Below are positions 1 through 7,353 of a stretch of 64,000 bases of DNA, one piece after another. A program made the position numbers and the translations under genes. This DNA is from Paenibacillus oleatilyticus (lineage in GTDB: Bacteria > Bacillota > Bacilli > Paenibacillales > NBRC-103111), in assembly GCF_018998565.1 (NCBI RefSeq), contig NZ_JAHNZO010000019.1:1-64000 (forward strand). Direction: 5' to 3'. Position 1 is the stretch's first letter, and each line of letters starts with the position of its first letter. The notes below the pieces were generated by a model. It was given only the letters and a program-made list of their open reading frames with translations, did not search any database and was not told the DNA's origin.

Positions 1-185
1 TAGAAGAAATCCTCTAGCTTACCTTCGGGAGCTTGAAAACAAACATAGTATGCTGGTTATTCCGCTGTAGTTTTTTTAGAAATTATCAAGAACATTGTTC
101 CGCATATAAGAACAAAGATTTTGCCCGTTTGACAAGGAAATATGATAGCGTTTTCTTGATTAAACCAAGACAAGGAGGTGATCCT

Positions 186-239
186 ATGTCATATGCCCGG
201 TATAGCGATGGCGCGGCGGCACGGATAAACGTTTTTTAA
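186..239 (+). CDS. possible 17-residue leader peptide
   Basis: A short frame opens at an ATG preceded by AAGGAGGTGATC (172-183), a near-complete complement of the 16S 3' end, with 7 bases between GGAGG and the ATG. It codes for 17 residues and stops 23 bases before the MFS gene. The product (starts MSYARYSDG) resembles nothing I know. It could be a translated leader that couples to the transporter gene or a stray strong ribosome site. The ribosome site is seen directly; expression is inference. Confidence 0.35.
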   Translation: MSYARYSDGAAARINVF

Positions 240-262
240 ACTTTATGGGGGAGTGAAAGAAC

Positions 263-1690
263 ATGGGTCAAGACAGACAACCGGATAACAGCAGCGTGAA
301 TTCCAAGGTCATCCTCATCGCGATGCCTTGGGTCATCTTTTTACTCTTCATGCAGGTGTTTAATGAAAACGTTTTTTCGCTGGTCACGCCGAAAATCGCG
401 GAAGATTTCGCGATCACGCCGGGGACCGTCAGTTGGGTCGTCACGATCGGCGGGCTCATTCTTGGCGTCGGCGGAGCCATCTATGCGGCGCTCTCCGACA
501 GCATCTCGTTCCGCAAGCTGTTCGTCTTTGGCGTCATTACCTTTGTGGCCGGTTCGCTTCTGGGCTTTATTGTTCAGGGCTCGTTTGTGCTGGTCGTCCT
601 GGCCAGAGCCATTCAATGCATGGGGGCGGCGGTTATTCCCGGCTGCTTCATCGTGCTCGTGCGGAGATACGCTCCGAAAGAACAACAACCTCTCTACCTC
701 GGCTACGGTACCGCCATGTACCAGTTATCGGCCGGCATCGGCCATATTATCGGCGGCTACGTCGCGAAATATTTCTCGTGGACGTTCTCGTTCCTGCTTC
801 CGCTCGTCGTTCTGATAACGCTTCCCGTATTCTTGAAGTATCTTCCGGACGAAACCGGAAAAAAAGGCAAGCTCGATATCATCGGCGCGATCATTTTGAC
901 CGTGCTTTCCACCGTTCTCATTCTGGCGGTGACGAGAAAGGATATGGTCATCGGCCTGATCGGACTCGTGATTCTTGCTTTCTTTATTCTGTATTCCAAG
1001 AAACGAACGGACCCGATCCTGGATTTGTCGGTGTTCCGCATTAAAACGTACACCCCTCTGCTGCTGGTGTCGATTCTGATCTATTGCGTGCAGTCCGCCT
1101 TTTTCTTTATTTTCCCTTTCTTCATTCGCGACGTGTACAGCGCGGGGATCGAAGTGATCGGGCTTATGTTCGTTCCTGCGAACTTCGGGGCCTTCATTTC
1201 GGGGATGCTTGCCGGAAAAATCACGAATAAAATCGGGAAACTAAAAGCATTTTATGTGGGAACAAGCATCGTCTTGGCAGGGATGCTCATGTTCGGTATT
1301 TTCCTCGGGATGAATATCATTTATATGTGGATTGCGCTGGCCTTGTTTGGGATCGGTTACACGATCATTTACTCCGGGTTTTACACTTCGTTTACAGGTC
1401 TGCTGCCTGACGATCGGGTAGGAATCAGTATGAGCGTCTACAATCTGATCACCAAAATTATTTTGTCCCTGTTCGTCGCGCTGGTCGGCATTCTCATTTC
1501 CCAGGACACGCTGGACTTCAAGCTGCTGCCCGTGCCCGAAGGCTTGAAGCATGTGCACCTGTACAGCAACGTATGCTTACTATTCTCGCTGATGCTGGTG
1601 GTAGGCATGGTGCTGTTCGAGGTGTTCTACGGGAGAAAAGAGCGGCAAAGGCTGGCAAGCGAAACGATCGTGGAGCAAGAGGCCGTATAG
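263..1690 (+). CDS. MFS transporter, 14-TM DHA2-like
   Basis: A 475-residue membrane protein with about 14 hydrophobic segments, the layout of the DHA2 / TetA(L)-TetK-like branch of the major facilitator superfamily. A short charged N-terminus leads into the first segment at about residue 16, and a basic tail follows the last one. GGGGGAG at 247-253 sets the ATG start. The stop is 28 bases before a nucleoside hydrolase and an amidohydrolase follows, so the three genes probably form a unit and the carrier may move a nucleoside, base or related ring compound. The family is usually an H+-coupled exporter; direction and substrate here are inference. Confidence 0.85.
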   Translation: MGQDRQPDNSSVNSKVILIAMPWVIFLLFMQVFNENVFSLVTPKIAEDFAITPGTVSWVVTIGGLILGVGGAIYAALSDSISFRKLFVFGVITFVAGSLLGFIVQGSFVLVVLARAIQCMGAAVIPGCFIVLVRRYAPKEQQPLYLGYGTAMYQLSAGIGHIIGGYVAKYFSWTFSFLLPLVVLITLPVFLKYLPDETGKKGKLDIIGAIILTVLSTVLILAVTRKDMVIGLIGLVILAFFILYSKKRTDPILDLSVFRIKTYTPLLLVSILIYCVQSAFFFIFPFFIRDVYSAGIEVIGLMFVPANFGAFISGMLAGKITNKIGKLKAFYVGTSIVLAGMLMFGIFLGMNIIYMWIALALFGIGYTIIYSGFYTSFTGLLPDDRVGISMSVYNLITKIILSLFVALVGILISQDTLDFKLLPVPEGLKHVHLYSNVCLLFSLMLVVGMVLFEVFYGRKERQRLASETIVEQEAV

Positions 1691-1718
1691 GATGGAAGAA
1701 TAGAAGGGAGAGAATATC

Positions 1719-2636
1719 ATGCAAAAAATGATTCTGGATGTAGATACCGGGATTGACGATGCTTTGGCGACTGCTTATGCCGTCTCGCTGCCGACGGTGG
1801 AACTGCTGGGCGTCACGACGACTTACGGAATGGCCCCGGTGGATTATTCATGCCGCAATTCGCGCAAAATTCTCGAAGTGCTGGGTGCAACGGACATTCC
1901 TGTGTTCCGAGGCTCGGAAAAACCGCTGCAGCGCACCCGGGAATACAACGGCAAAATTCACGGTACCGACGGGCTCGGCGAGACGTTAGGTCCGGTCGAA
2001 GGTCCGGTCTCGTCTTCGCAGCATGCGGTAGATTTCCTCATCGAGCAAATTTATGAGCATAAGAAAGACTTGACGATCGTCGCCACCGCACCGCTGACGA
2101 ATCTGGCTGCCGCGCTTATGAAAGCGCCCGAAATTGCCGGAATGGTCGGCAAAGTCGTCATTATGGGCGGAGCCGTCACGACCCCGGGCAACGTAACCAA
2201 ATTCGCCGAAGCCAACATTATCATCGACCCGGAGGCGGCTAGTATCGTACTGGAGTCGGGAATGTCGATCACGCTGGTGGGGCTGGATGTGACGAGAAAA
2301 ACGCTGCTCACGAGAGCGGACGCGCAGCAATGGCGGGAAAAAGGCACGCCGGCCAGCACCTTTTTTGCCCAATTTACCGAGTTTTATCTGGATGCTTACA
2401 GCAAGCTCCATCCTTATCTGAAAGGCTGCGCGCTCCATGATCCGCTCGCCGTCGGCGTCGCGGTCTATCCGGATCTGGTCCGTACGGTGCCGATGAATAT
2501 TAAGGTGGATCTGGAAGACAACGCACTCGGCCGGACGACGGAGGATTTGTACCGGACAACGGAGCCGACGACGCTCGTGTGCATGCAAGTCGACGCGGAA
2601 CGGTTCATGAAGGATTTCTTTGCACATGTTGTCTGA
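1719..2636 (+). CDS. nucleoside hydrolase (IunH/RihA-like)
   Basis: A 305-residue protein of the inosine/uridine-preferring nucleoside hydrolase family, which splits the N-glycosidic bond of ribonucleosides to give base and ribose in the cytoplasm. The Ca2+/ribose-binding motif DVDTGIDDA is at residues 6-14, the VIMGGA core strand lies in the middle, and HDP, which carries the conserved late Asp, is at about residue 239. Length is normal. A GAAGGGAGAG ribosome site precedes the ATG. It sits between an MFS carrier and a deaminase-type amidohydrolase, which fits salvage of purines or modified nucleosides. The base specificity cannot be read from the sequence. Confidence 0.92.
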   Translation: MQKMILDVDTGIDDALATAYAVSLPTVELLGVTTTYGMAPVDYSCRNSRKILEVLGATDIPVFRGSEKPLQRTREYNGKIHGTDGLGETLGPVEGPVSSSQHAVDFLIEQIYEHKKDLTIVATAPLTNLAAALMKAPEIAGMVGKVVIMGGAVTTPGNVTKFAEANIIIDPEAASIVLESGMSITLVGLDVTRKTLLTRADAQQWREKGTPASTFFAQFTEFYLDAYSKLHPYLKGCALHDPLAVGVAVYPDLVRTVPMNIKVDLEDNALGRTTEDLYRTTEPTTLVCMQVDAERFMKDFFAHVV

Positions 2637-2853
2637 GGCGGGACGGGTAGGGCTTCGCCGTGGGCAGGTGCGATGATAGGGCATAAGTGACAGCGCCGCC
2701 GCGGGGGTTAATCGGGCGTGCCGCCGGTATGGTACGTGTACGAACGTTCGGCAGGTTAACGGCAGGGGAACGGCTAAAATTTTTTTTGTATGGGTAGGAG
2801 AACGATGTTCTTATATGGAGGACAAATAGAGAATGTGAGGGGAGCCTGCTTAA

Positions 2854-4197
2854 ATGCTTATGAAGTGCGATATTTTGATCAAACATACCGCCTTGATGAC
2901 TCCCGATTTCGAGATTGCGGAAGGGCAGTCCATTGCGATTCACGGCTCGCGGATCATCGAGATCGGCGCCTATGACGAACTGAAAGCGAAATACGAGCCG
3001 GTGCACCTTCTGGACGGAAAAGGAAAGCTGTGCATGCCCGGCTTGGTCGATGCGCATACGCATACGTGTCAGCAGCTTTTGAAGGGGCGGACGATAGACG
3101 AGCTGCCGATGATCTGGTCGCGCATCCTCGTTCCGTTCGAAGGAAATCTGGACGAGCAGGACGTCCGAGTCAGTGCGGAGCTGAGCTGTCTCGAAATGAT
3201 CAAGTCGGGGACGACGGCCTTTGCGGACGCCGGCGGCGTGCATATGCATCAAGCGGCGGAGGCGGCCGTCCAATCCGGCATGCGGGCCGCGATCACGCGT
3301 TCCGCCATCGATATCGGGGACTTTCTCCCGGACTCGATGAAACAGCCGATGCAAGACATTATCGACAGCAACGAATGGTTGTACAAGACATATCACGGCG
3401 CGGGCGATGGGAGAATCCAGATTTGGTTCGGCATCCGGCAGGTGATGTCCTGCTCGCCCGAGCTGATCCAAGCCGCGGCCGAGAAGGCCAGACAATACAA
3501 CACGGGCCTGCACGCCCACTTGGCGGAGCATCGCGACGAGGTGCGGTACTGTCTGGAGAAGTACAAGAAAAGACCGGCGGAATATCTGGATTCCCTCGGG
3601 GCGCTGGGCCCGAACCTGCTGACGGCGCACAATGTGGTCTATTCCGAAGGCGAGATCGACTTGCTCAAAGAACGGAACGTCAACATCGTGCATTGCCCGC
3701 GGGTCAACTTCAACAGTCACGGCATTCCGAAAACGCCGAGAATGATGCAAATGGGCATGAACATCGGCATGGGAAGCGACGGGTCGTCCTCTTCGAATCT
3801 GAGTCTTTTCGACGAAATGCGGGTGTTCCGCTCAGGCATCCACATGTCTTGGGGCCTTCCGGTGTTCGACCCGGTCGTGCTCCCGGCCAAGGAATTGATC
3901 AAGATGGCCACGATCGGCAGCGCGAAAGCCGTGCTGCTAGGGCATGAGATCGGGACGGTCGAGATCGGCAAGAAAGCGGACCTTATTCTTATCGATATCG
4001 ATCAACCGCATATCTCGCCGTCCCACAGCTTGATCAACATGATCGTCGAATCGGTGACGAGCAGAGATGTCGAGGACGTCATCATCGACGGAAAACTGGT
4101 GATGAAGCAGCGGAAAGTGTTGACGCTCGACGAAGAGCGCATCCTTTATGAAAGCGCGCAGCGAATGAAATCGACCGCGGAAAAAGCGGGAGTGTAG
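2854..4197 (+). CDS. amidohydrolase, TRZ/ATZ-SsnA type
   Basis: A 447-residue metal-dependent hydrolase of the amidohydrolase superfamily (cytosine deaminase, 8-oxoguanine / S-adenosylhomocysteine deaminase, TrzN branch). The N-terminal beta sandwich is followed by the metal motif HTH (His68, His70) in GLVDAHTHT, a HLAEH motif near residue 228, TAHN near 253, and the catalytic Asp in MGSDGSSSSN near 308. GAGGGGAG lies before the ATG; a second ATG two codons later is equally possible. The family removes amino or chloro groups from purine or triazine rings. Next to a nucleoside hydrolase, a base deaminase is the best guess. A strong terminator follows. Confidence 0.88.
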   Translation: MLMKCDILIKHTALMTPDFEIAEGQSIAIHGSRIIEIGAYDELKAKYEPVHLLDGKGKLCMPGLVDAHTHTCQQLLKGRTIDELPMIWSRILVPFEGNLDEQDVRVSAELSCLEMIKSGTTAFADAGGVHMHQAAEAAVQSGMRAAITRSAIDIGDFLPDSMKQPMQDIIDSNEWLYKTYHGAGDGRIQIWFGIRQVMSCSPELIQAAAEKARQYNTGLHAHLAEHRDEVRYCLEKYKKRPAEYLDSLGALGPNLLTAHNVVYSEGEIDLLKERNVNIVHCPRVNFNSHGIPKTPRMMQMGMNIGMGSDGSSSSNLSLFDEMRVFRSGIHMSWGLPVFDPVVLPAKELIKMATIGSAKAVLLGHEIGTVEIGKKADLILIDIDQPHISPSHSLINMIVESVTSRDVEDVIIDGKLVMKQRKVLTLDEERILYESAQRMKSTAEKAGV

Positions 4198-4200
4198 CGG

Positions 4201-4245
4201 AAACGCCGCGGTAGTCAGGTTTGTCCTGTGCCGCGGCGTTTTTTG
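4201..4245 (+). terminator. Rho-independent terminator
   Basis: A perfect 10-bp stem AACGCCGCGG / CCGCGGCGTT is followed by a T run, 4 bases after the amidohydrolase stop. It ends the salvage unit. Confidence 0.9.
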
Positions 4246-4302
4246 TTTGGGCCTGGGGGAGTCCTTATTTTGAGCCCAAAATGCCTGTGCTTCCTCGTCG
4301 AT

Positions 4303-4398
4303 GTTTCAATTCCTCGTAGGTAGGTTCAAAACATCAACCGTAAACGACGTTTACGCGGGAACTTCGGTATTTCAATTCCTCATAGGTAGGTTCAAAAC
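4303..4398 (-). CRISPR. two-repeat CRISPR mini-array, minus strand
   Basis: Two 30-bp repeats (4303-4332 and 4369-4398) flank one 36-bp spacer (4333-4368). Read on the minus strand each repeat starts GTTTTGAACCTACC and ends GAATTGAAAC or GAATTGAAAT. The two larger arrays in this window have GAACGTACC in the same place, so both copies here share a G-to-C change at repeat position 10. The leader-proximal repeat (4369-4398) ends in T instead of C. The leader element lies at 4472-4519, so the array is transcribed leftward. No cas gene is in the window. Confidence 0.85.
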
Positions 4399-4471
4399 CG
4401 CAAGGGAACTAAACGCCAAAGTATAAGTGAACGTGGGGAACAAGAAGATTCATTATTTTACACGGTTTATG

Positions 4472-4519
4472 TTGTCGTCGATCCCCCGGTTTTTTTGCGG
4501 GATTGGGGGTCGACGACAA
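4472..4519 (-). promoter_or_regulatory. CRISPR leader inverted-repeat element
   Basis: A 48-bp element bounded by TTGTCGTCGA and TCGACGACAA has a GC-rich interior (ATCCCCCGG ... GGGGGTCG) around a T run. Its reverse complement closely matches 29952-29998, upstream of the third array: both carry GTCGTCGACC, a CAAAAAA stretch and CCGGGGGATCGACGACAA. It lies 73 bp from the mini-array on the leader side. I recall similar GTCGTCGAC leader motifs in type III / I-B arrays of Firmicutes, which would have to be checked. Confidence 0.7.
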
Positions 4520-4611
4520 TATGCTCGGCCAATCATTACAATTTCGAAGATACTTGTCTCTAACCCTTATCGTAAACAACTACCCGACGGCTGTACATCT
4601 AAGTCGCGAAG

Positions 4612-4788
4612 GTGATTCACGTCCGGCTGACGAATCAGCTAGTCGGTGTTCGGAAGGAGCTGCTGCAGCGCGGGATACGAGAACAGAAGATCGATATTGA
4701 TCATAAGGAAGCGAAAGCGCTGATTGGCGAGAAGATCGGGCGGTACATGCGAGAGGTTATTGACGAATTGAAGAGGAAGTCTAGGTAA
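4612..4788 (+). CDS. small basic hypothetical protein (58 aa)
   Basis: An open frame starts at GTG 4612, just after an in-frame stop at 4603-4605, and gives a 58-residue, lysine/arginine/glutamate-rich, mostly helical product ending in ELKRKSR. The ribosome site (GAAGG) is weak. I do not recognise it. It sits between the CRISPR leader and a secreted-protein gene and may be the tail of a larger lost gene, since amino-acid composition looks coding but no good start is present. Confidence 0.35.
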   Translation: MIHVRLTNQLVGVRKELLQRGIREQKIDIDHKEAKALIGEKIGRYMREVIDELKRKSR

Positions 4789-4912
4789 GTGCATCCGACG
4801 AGATTCTAGGAAATTTCGACTTATTTCGACTTATTTTGCGCAGGATAATGTCGCTTTTCTGCGAGATAATCAAAAAGATCAAGATCAAAAGGGGAATATT
4901 GTATATTGGTCA

Positions 4913-4931
4913 TGTCCAGACTGTCTGGACA
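4913..4931 (+). promoter_or_regulatory. 19-bp perfect palindrome before a secreted-protein gene
   Basis: TGTCCAGACTGTCTGGACA is an inverted repeat with 9-bp arms and a central T. It lies 23 bp before the start codon at 4955 and immediately upstream of the GAAGGGA ribosome site, downstream of a TATATT-like -10. It could be a repressor operator or, in RNA, a hairpin next to the ribosome site. Confidence 0.6.
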
Positions 4932-4954
4932 AAATTCTGAAGGGAGCCATTATT

Positions 4955-5431
4955 ATGAAGAAAATTGCATCCTTGGCTTTACTGGCGGCTTTCTCGGTCG
5001 TATCTATTGTGCCTGCTGCAAATGCAGAACAAGTATCGTCTCGCGAGATTAATCCAAGCGCAACAGTTAATGCTGAATCGAATCTGATTACCCCACAAGC
5101 GAAGTCAACAAACATGCATTACGAAGGCACTTTTGCTTCAATATCTACTAATCTCGTCGTCAAAAAAAATATGATTGTTGATGAGGGTAGATATGTAACA
5201 GTGACTGCTTATGCAACATATCCAAAAGACACTCAACTCTACATGCAACTTCAAAAACGAAATGGAAGCTCTTGGGATATGGTCGAAGAGGACATTTTCA
5301 CCAATACTAAGAAGGCACACACGTTCTCTAAACTTAAAGCGGGTACTTACCGAGTTCAATTGTGGTATAACGGTGCTCCAGGTGGTAAAATCACCAACGG
5401 CACAGTGAAACTCGACTGGGCCGGTGAATAG
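4955..5431 (+). CDS. secreted hypothetical protein
   Basis: A 158-residue protein with a clear Sec signal peptide (MKK, hydrophobic core, cut after about residue 24 at AANA). The mature part is about 130 residues, rich in Thr, Lys and Tyr, with beta-strand periodicity (MHYEGTFASIS ... YRVQLWYNG), which suggests a single beta-sandwich domain. I do not recognise the family. GAAGGGAG precedes the ATG and the gene has its own terminator, so it is monocistronic. It is richer in A+T than the neighbouring 1-4 kb and lies in the CRISPR-bearing accessory patch, so acquisition by transfer is plausible. Confidence 0.75.
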   Translation: MKKIASLALLAAFSVVSIVPAANAEQVSSREINPSATVNAESNLITPQAKSTNMHYEGTFASISTNLVVKKNMIVDEGRYVTVTAYATYPKDTQLYMQLQKRNGSSWDMVEEDIFTNTKKAHTFSKLKAGTYRVQLWYNGAPGGKITNGTVKLDWAGE

Positions 5432-5444
5432 ATTCTTTTATCAG

Positions 5445-5475
5445 AAAGGCATCTCATTCTAGAGATGTCTTTTTG
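5445..5475 (+). terminator. Rho-independent terminator
   Basis: Stem AGGCATCTC / GAGATGTCT followed by TTTTT, about 14 bp after the secreted-protein stop codon. Confidence 0.85.
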
Positions 5476-5503
5476 TATCCTGCTTTTGCAAGACAAGTTC
5501 TCC

Positions 5504-5528
5504 CGCTACCACGCTGCGCTACATTCCG
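5504..5528 (-). pseudogene. tRNA-Pro-like 5' half fragment
   Basis: On the minus strand 25 bases match the usual start of a tRNA-Pro: CGGAATG acceptor strand, TA, then GCGCAGCGTGGTAGCG as a D arm. The anticodon and T arms do not follow, so this is not a working tRNA. Such scraps can mark old integration events at tRNA genes. It lies at the left edge of the small-gene patch. Confidence 0.45.
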
Positions 5529-5656
5529 ATGGCCTCCAGTTCGACGCAGGGGCATGAAGCCGGAAACAGATTCCGTCTTCTCCCGGTATCGTTGCGTGTT
5601 ATCTTCATTCTACGAACCTCGCTTCCCGCATTATTTGGGGGCTGAAGCCCCCGCGC

Positions 5657-5823
5657 TTATATTTCCTCCTTCGTTTCAACAATCGCCGCTGCGATCTTAA
5701 ATCCGTAGCTTACGCCCTTGGCAAATTCCTGCCCGGCTTCGTCGGTCCGTTCCGATGCTTCAGCTCCCCAAAATTGTTGAAGGAACTGCAAGTCATTATA
5801 AGTTTTCGCAGCTCATCGACCAT
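5657..5823 (-). pseudogene. small conserved-looking gene with a 1-base frameshift
   Basis: On the minus strand an AGGAGG site precedes an ATG at 5823 (MVDELRK), but that frame soon drifts into an unlikely sequence and stops. One frame over, from about codon 8, a coherent sequence reads LQFLQQFWGAEAS ... EFAKGVSYGFKIAAAIVE and stops at 5657. The length of 167 bases is one short of a whole number of codons, consistent with a single-base deletion near 5800 or a sequencing error. The next gene on the same strand ends 40 bp upstream. A GGGGGCTTCAGCCCCC hairpin at about 5637-5652 could end the pair. Confidence 0.5.
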
Positions 5824-5862
5824 GATACTGTGTGCCTCCTTTAGCGGACCCAAGTCCCCGGC

Positions 5863-6114
5863 CTATGCTGAAAGCTTCATTGCGAGACTCACGATTCGTT
5901 CATTATGTTGAACCCAGTTTTTTCTTAGTAGATCCATTTCATTAGCGGAAAGCCTGCCGGTCTTTTCTGCTACGTCCAAGGCCCAATTTACGAGGCTCGA
6001 TTCAGCATCAAGGTAAGCATTTTCCACTTGCTCAACCAGATCCCAATTTTCAGATTCAACCGCCGCGTCATATACTGCTTTTGCTGTCTCATATGCTTGC
6101 TGAATTTCATTCAT
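5863..6114 (-). CDS. small hypothetical protein (83 aa)
   Basis: An 83-residue, acidic, all-helical protein (starts MNEIQQAYETAKAVYD). The start at 6114 is chosen over an upstream ATG at 6171 because AGGAGG lies 9 bases before it. Heptad-like spacing of hydrophobic residues suggests a short coiled coil or helical bundle. I believe similar proteins occur as hypotheticals in Paenibacillus, but no function is known to me. It shares orientation with the frameshifted gene at 5657-5823. Confidence 0.6.
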   Translation of the reverse strand: MNEIQQAYETAKAVYDAAVESENWDLVEQVENAYLDAESSLVNWALDVAEKTGRLSANEMDLLRKNWVQHNERIVSLAMKLSA

Positions 6115-6133
6115 GGTCCGTAACCTCCTGCAA

Positions 6134-6205
6134 CTATTTCCGATTCCGTAAAGCCTGAATAAGACCGACAACCGAGAGGACTAAAACTGGAAACCAACGA
6201 TCCAA
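6134..6205 (-). other. possible 23-residue membrane peptide
   Basis: On the minus strand a frame from TTG 6205 reads a hydrophobic helix (RWFPVLVLSVVGLIQAL) with a basic RNRK tail. A GGAGGG site is present further upstream (about 6230) but in register with another short frame, so the start is doubtful or a base is missing. It resembles small holin-like or toxin peptides of phage-type loci. Very tentative. Confidence 0.25.
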
Positions 6206-6305
6206 AAGAGTTTGTCCACGCCTAATCCCTCCATTTATTTTAATCTTGCTTTATGTTAAGATTGGGAGGAGAGGGCCGGGTCGCATCCGACCCTCTCGGA
6301 GGAAC

Positions 6306-6416
6306 CTATTTACGTTTGCCGGGGTGGCTGCGTTTGGTTCCTTTTTTGTTGTTCTTGCGGCTGCCGTTTTTTAATGAAATGATGGCTGTTACTAGCTGGA
6401 TCAGCGCCGTAAGAAT
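6306..6416 (-). other. possible small membrane peptide with basic tail
   Basis: The minus-strand frame ending at 6306 encodes a hydrophobic stretch (YILTALIQLVTAIISL) followed by a strongly basic tail rich in K, R and N. That is the shape of holin-like toxin peptides. No ATG, GTG or TTG with a ribosome site is in the right place, so it may be a remnant. Confidence 0.25.
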
Positions 6417-6439
6417 GTAAGAGAAAGGAGGTACGGATC

Positions 6440-6667
6440 ATGGTGGAAAAAAAGCAGAACGCCGCCACGCGGGCGAAGGAAAAATACAATGCCGCTCATT
6501 ACGACCAGGTTAAATTCGTCGTCAAAAAGGGCGGGCGGGACACGATCGATGCCGCTGCGGAGCAGGCCGGAATGAGCAGGAACGCTTATATCCTGAAAGC
6601 GATCAAAGAAAAAATGGAGCGAGACGGATTTGACGGTTATCTCGATTTTGCGGCGGAGGAAGGATAA
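6440..6667 (+). CDS. ribbon-helix-helix (Arc/CopG-like) protein
   Basis: A 75-residue protein with the size and pattern of an Arc-type ribbon-helix-helix DNA-binding protein: a short strand (QVKFVVKKG), helix A (RDTIDAAAEQA), turn, and helix B (MSRNAYILKAIKEKMERDG). AAAGGAGG lies 10 bases before the ATG. Proteins like this act as antitoxins or as small phage and plasmid repressors. No typical toxin gene follows on the same strand, but a small hydrophobic peptide frame lies on the other strand just upstream. DNA binding is well supported by fold; the partner is unknown. Confidence 0.7.
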   Translation: MVEKKQNAATRAKEKYNAAHYDQVKFVVKKGGRDTIDAAAEQAGMSRNAYILKAIKEKMERDGFDGYLDFAAEEG

Positions 6668-6684
6668 GGAACTGTCTTTTTTTG

Positions 6685-6733
6685 TTGCGTGTTTGCATTT
6701 TGTTCGCGTATAATTAATGCGAACAAATGTTCC
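6685..6733 (+). promoter_or_regulatory. LexA-controlled promoter (SOS box)
   Basis: CGAACAAATGTTCC at 6720-6733 fits the Gram-positive SOS box CGAAC-RNRY-GTTYC at every position. It directly follows a sigma-A type promoter, TTGCGT (6685-6690), 18-bp spacer, TATAAT (6709-6714), so bound LexA would block the start site. The controlled genes are at 6752 and 6948. Confidence 0.85.
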
Positions 6734-6751
6734 TATAAGGAGGCGGACACA

Positions 6752-6958
6752 TTGGAAAAGCAAATGTTTCCATATGTTGGCCAATAGGTCGAAATCATCT
6801 ACCTTGGGAATGACGGCAGCGTGACACAGCGAAGGATTGCAGTTCGGTCAGTTGAACGAGGCAGGGTCAAAGCGTTTTGTTTCCAGCGGCAAGCGCCGCG
6901 AGTGTTCAAACTGGAGAATATCCTCGCCGTACAACAGGTGGTGCGCCATGCTGGCTGA
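6752..6958 (+). pseudogene. SOS-controlled WYL-like small protein, amber-interrupted
   Basis: From TTG 6752, after AAGGAGG, a 68-codon frame reads MEKQMFPYVGQ, then a TAG at 6785-6787, and continues in frame with VEIIYLGNDGSVTQRR ... VFKLENILAVQQV to a TGA at 6956. Single-base change CAG to TAG explains the stop. The part after the stop matches the WYL domain pattern (VEIIY, central FCFQR, VFKLENI), here as a free-standing mini-domain. It is the first gene behind the LexA box and overlaps the next gene by 11 bases. It may be inactive, read through, or reinitiated at a later codon. Confidence 0.6.
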
Positions 6959-7202
6959 TGCTGAAAGGAAAGTGCTGCGGATCATTGCGAATTATTCGGC
7001 TGGCCGTCGAAGGATGCCTTCATTACTGGAGTTAGAGAGGAAAACGGGAAAGAGTCAAAAAAAGCTATTGGAGACTTTGGCGGAGCTGGCGAAGGAAGGT
7101 TATATTTCTTGGACCCCGGCCGATCCTGAACGGATCACGTTGATCCAAGCGTGGGAACGTGAGGACAGGGAAAACTGGTGGCGGATGTACGGTTCAATGT
7201 GA
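6948..7202 (+). CDS. small winged-helix protein, SOS-linked
   Basis: An 84-residue protein that starts inside the end of the WYL-like gene (ATG 6948; upstream stop at 6956-6958), so translation is probably coupled. Residues 5-55 (ERKVLRIIANYSA ... LAKEGYI) have the helix pattern of the LexA N-terminal winged helix: helix 1, PSLLELERKTG for helix 2, a recognition helix with SQKKLLETLAEL and a wing. A Trp-rich tail (ENWWRMYG) follows. It lacks the LexA peptidase domain. Together with the upstream frame it forms a small DNA-damage-induced unit; its target is unknown. Confidence 0.65.
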   Translation: MLADAERKVLRIIANYSAGRRRMPSLLELERKTGKSQKKLLETLAELAKEGYISWTPADPERITLIQAWEREDRENWWRMYGSM

Positions 7203-7303
7203 ATCCAGAACCATGGCGTCAAGGTGGAGTTGGGGGCGGATTGGGGACAAACTTCACTTGGATTCACAAAAATTCACTCGGATTACGAACAGATACGAAC
7301 GGG

Positions 7304-7331
7304 AAAAACCCTCGATTATCGAGGGTTTTAA
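7304..7331 (+). terminator. Rho-independent terminator
   Basis: AAAACCCTCGAT / ATCGAGGGTTTT is a near-perfect stem, about 100 bp after the winged-helix gene and just before the CRISPR array. The A and T runs would let it work on both strands. Short direct repeats of the type TTCACTCGGATT lie at 7245-7350. Confidence 0.75.
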
Positions 7332-7353
7332 AGATTTACTCGGATTCAATATA

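Noticed and set aside
2637..2853. Promoter or operator from two short palindromes (GTACGTGTAC-like and CGAACGTTCG) in the spacer
   Set aside because: Both are short, CG-rich and not placed at a clear -10/-35; CGAACGTTCG does not fit the SOS box spacing (GAAC-N4-GTTC).
6837..7202. Longer version of the winged-helix gene starting at 6837
   Set aside because: The upstream part overlaps the WYL-like frame in another register and has no ribosome site; ATG 6948 gives translational coupling and a clean HTH fold.
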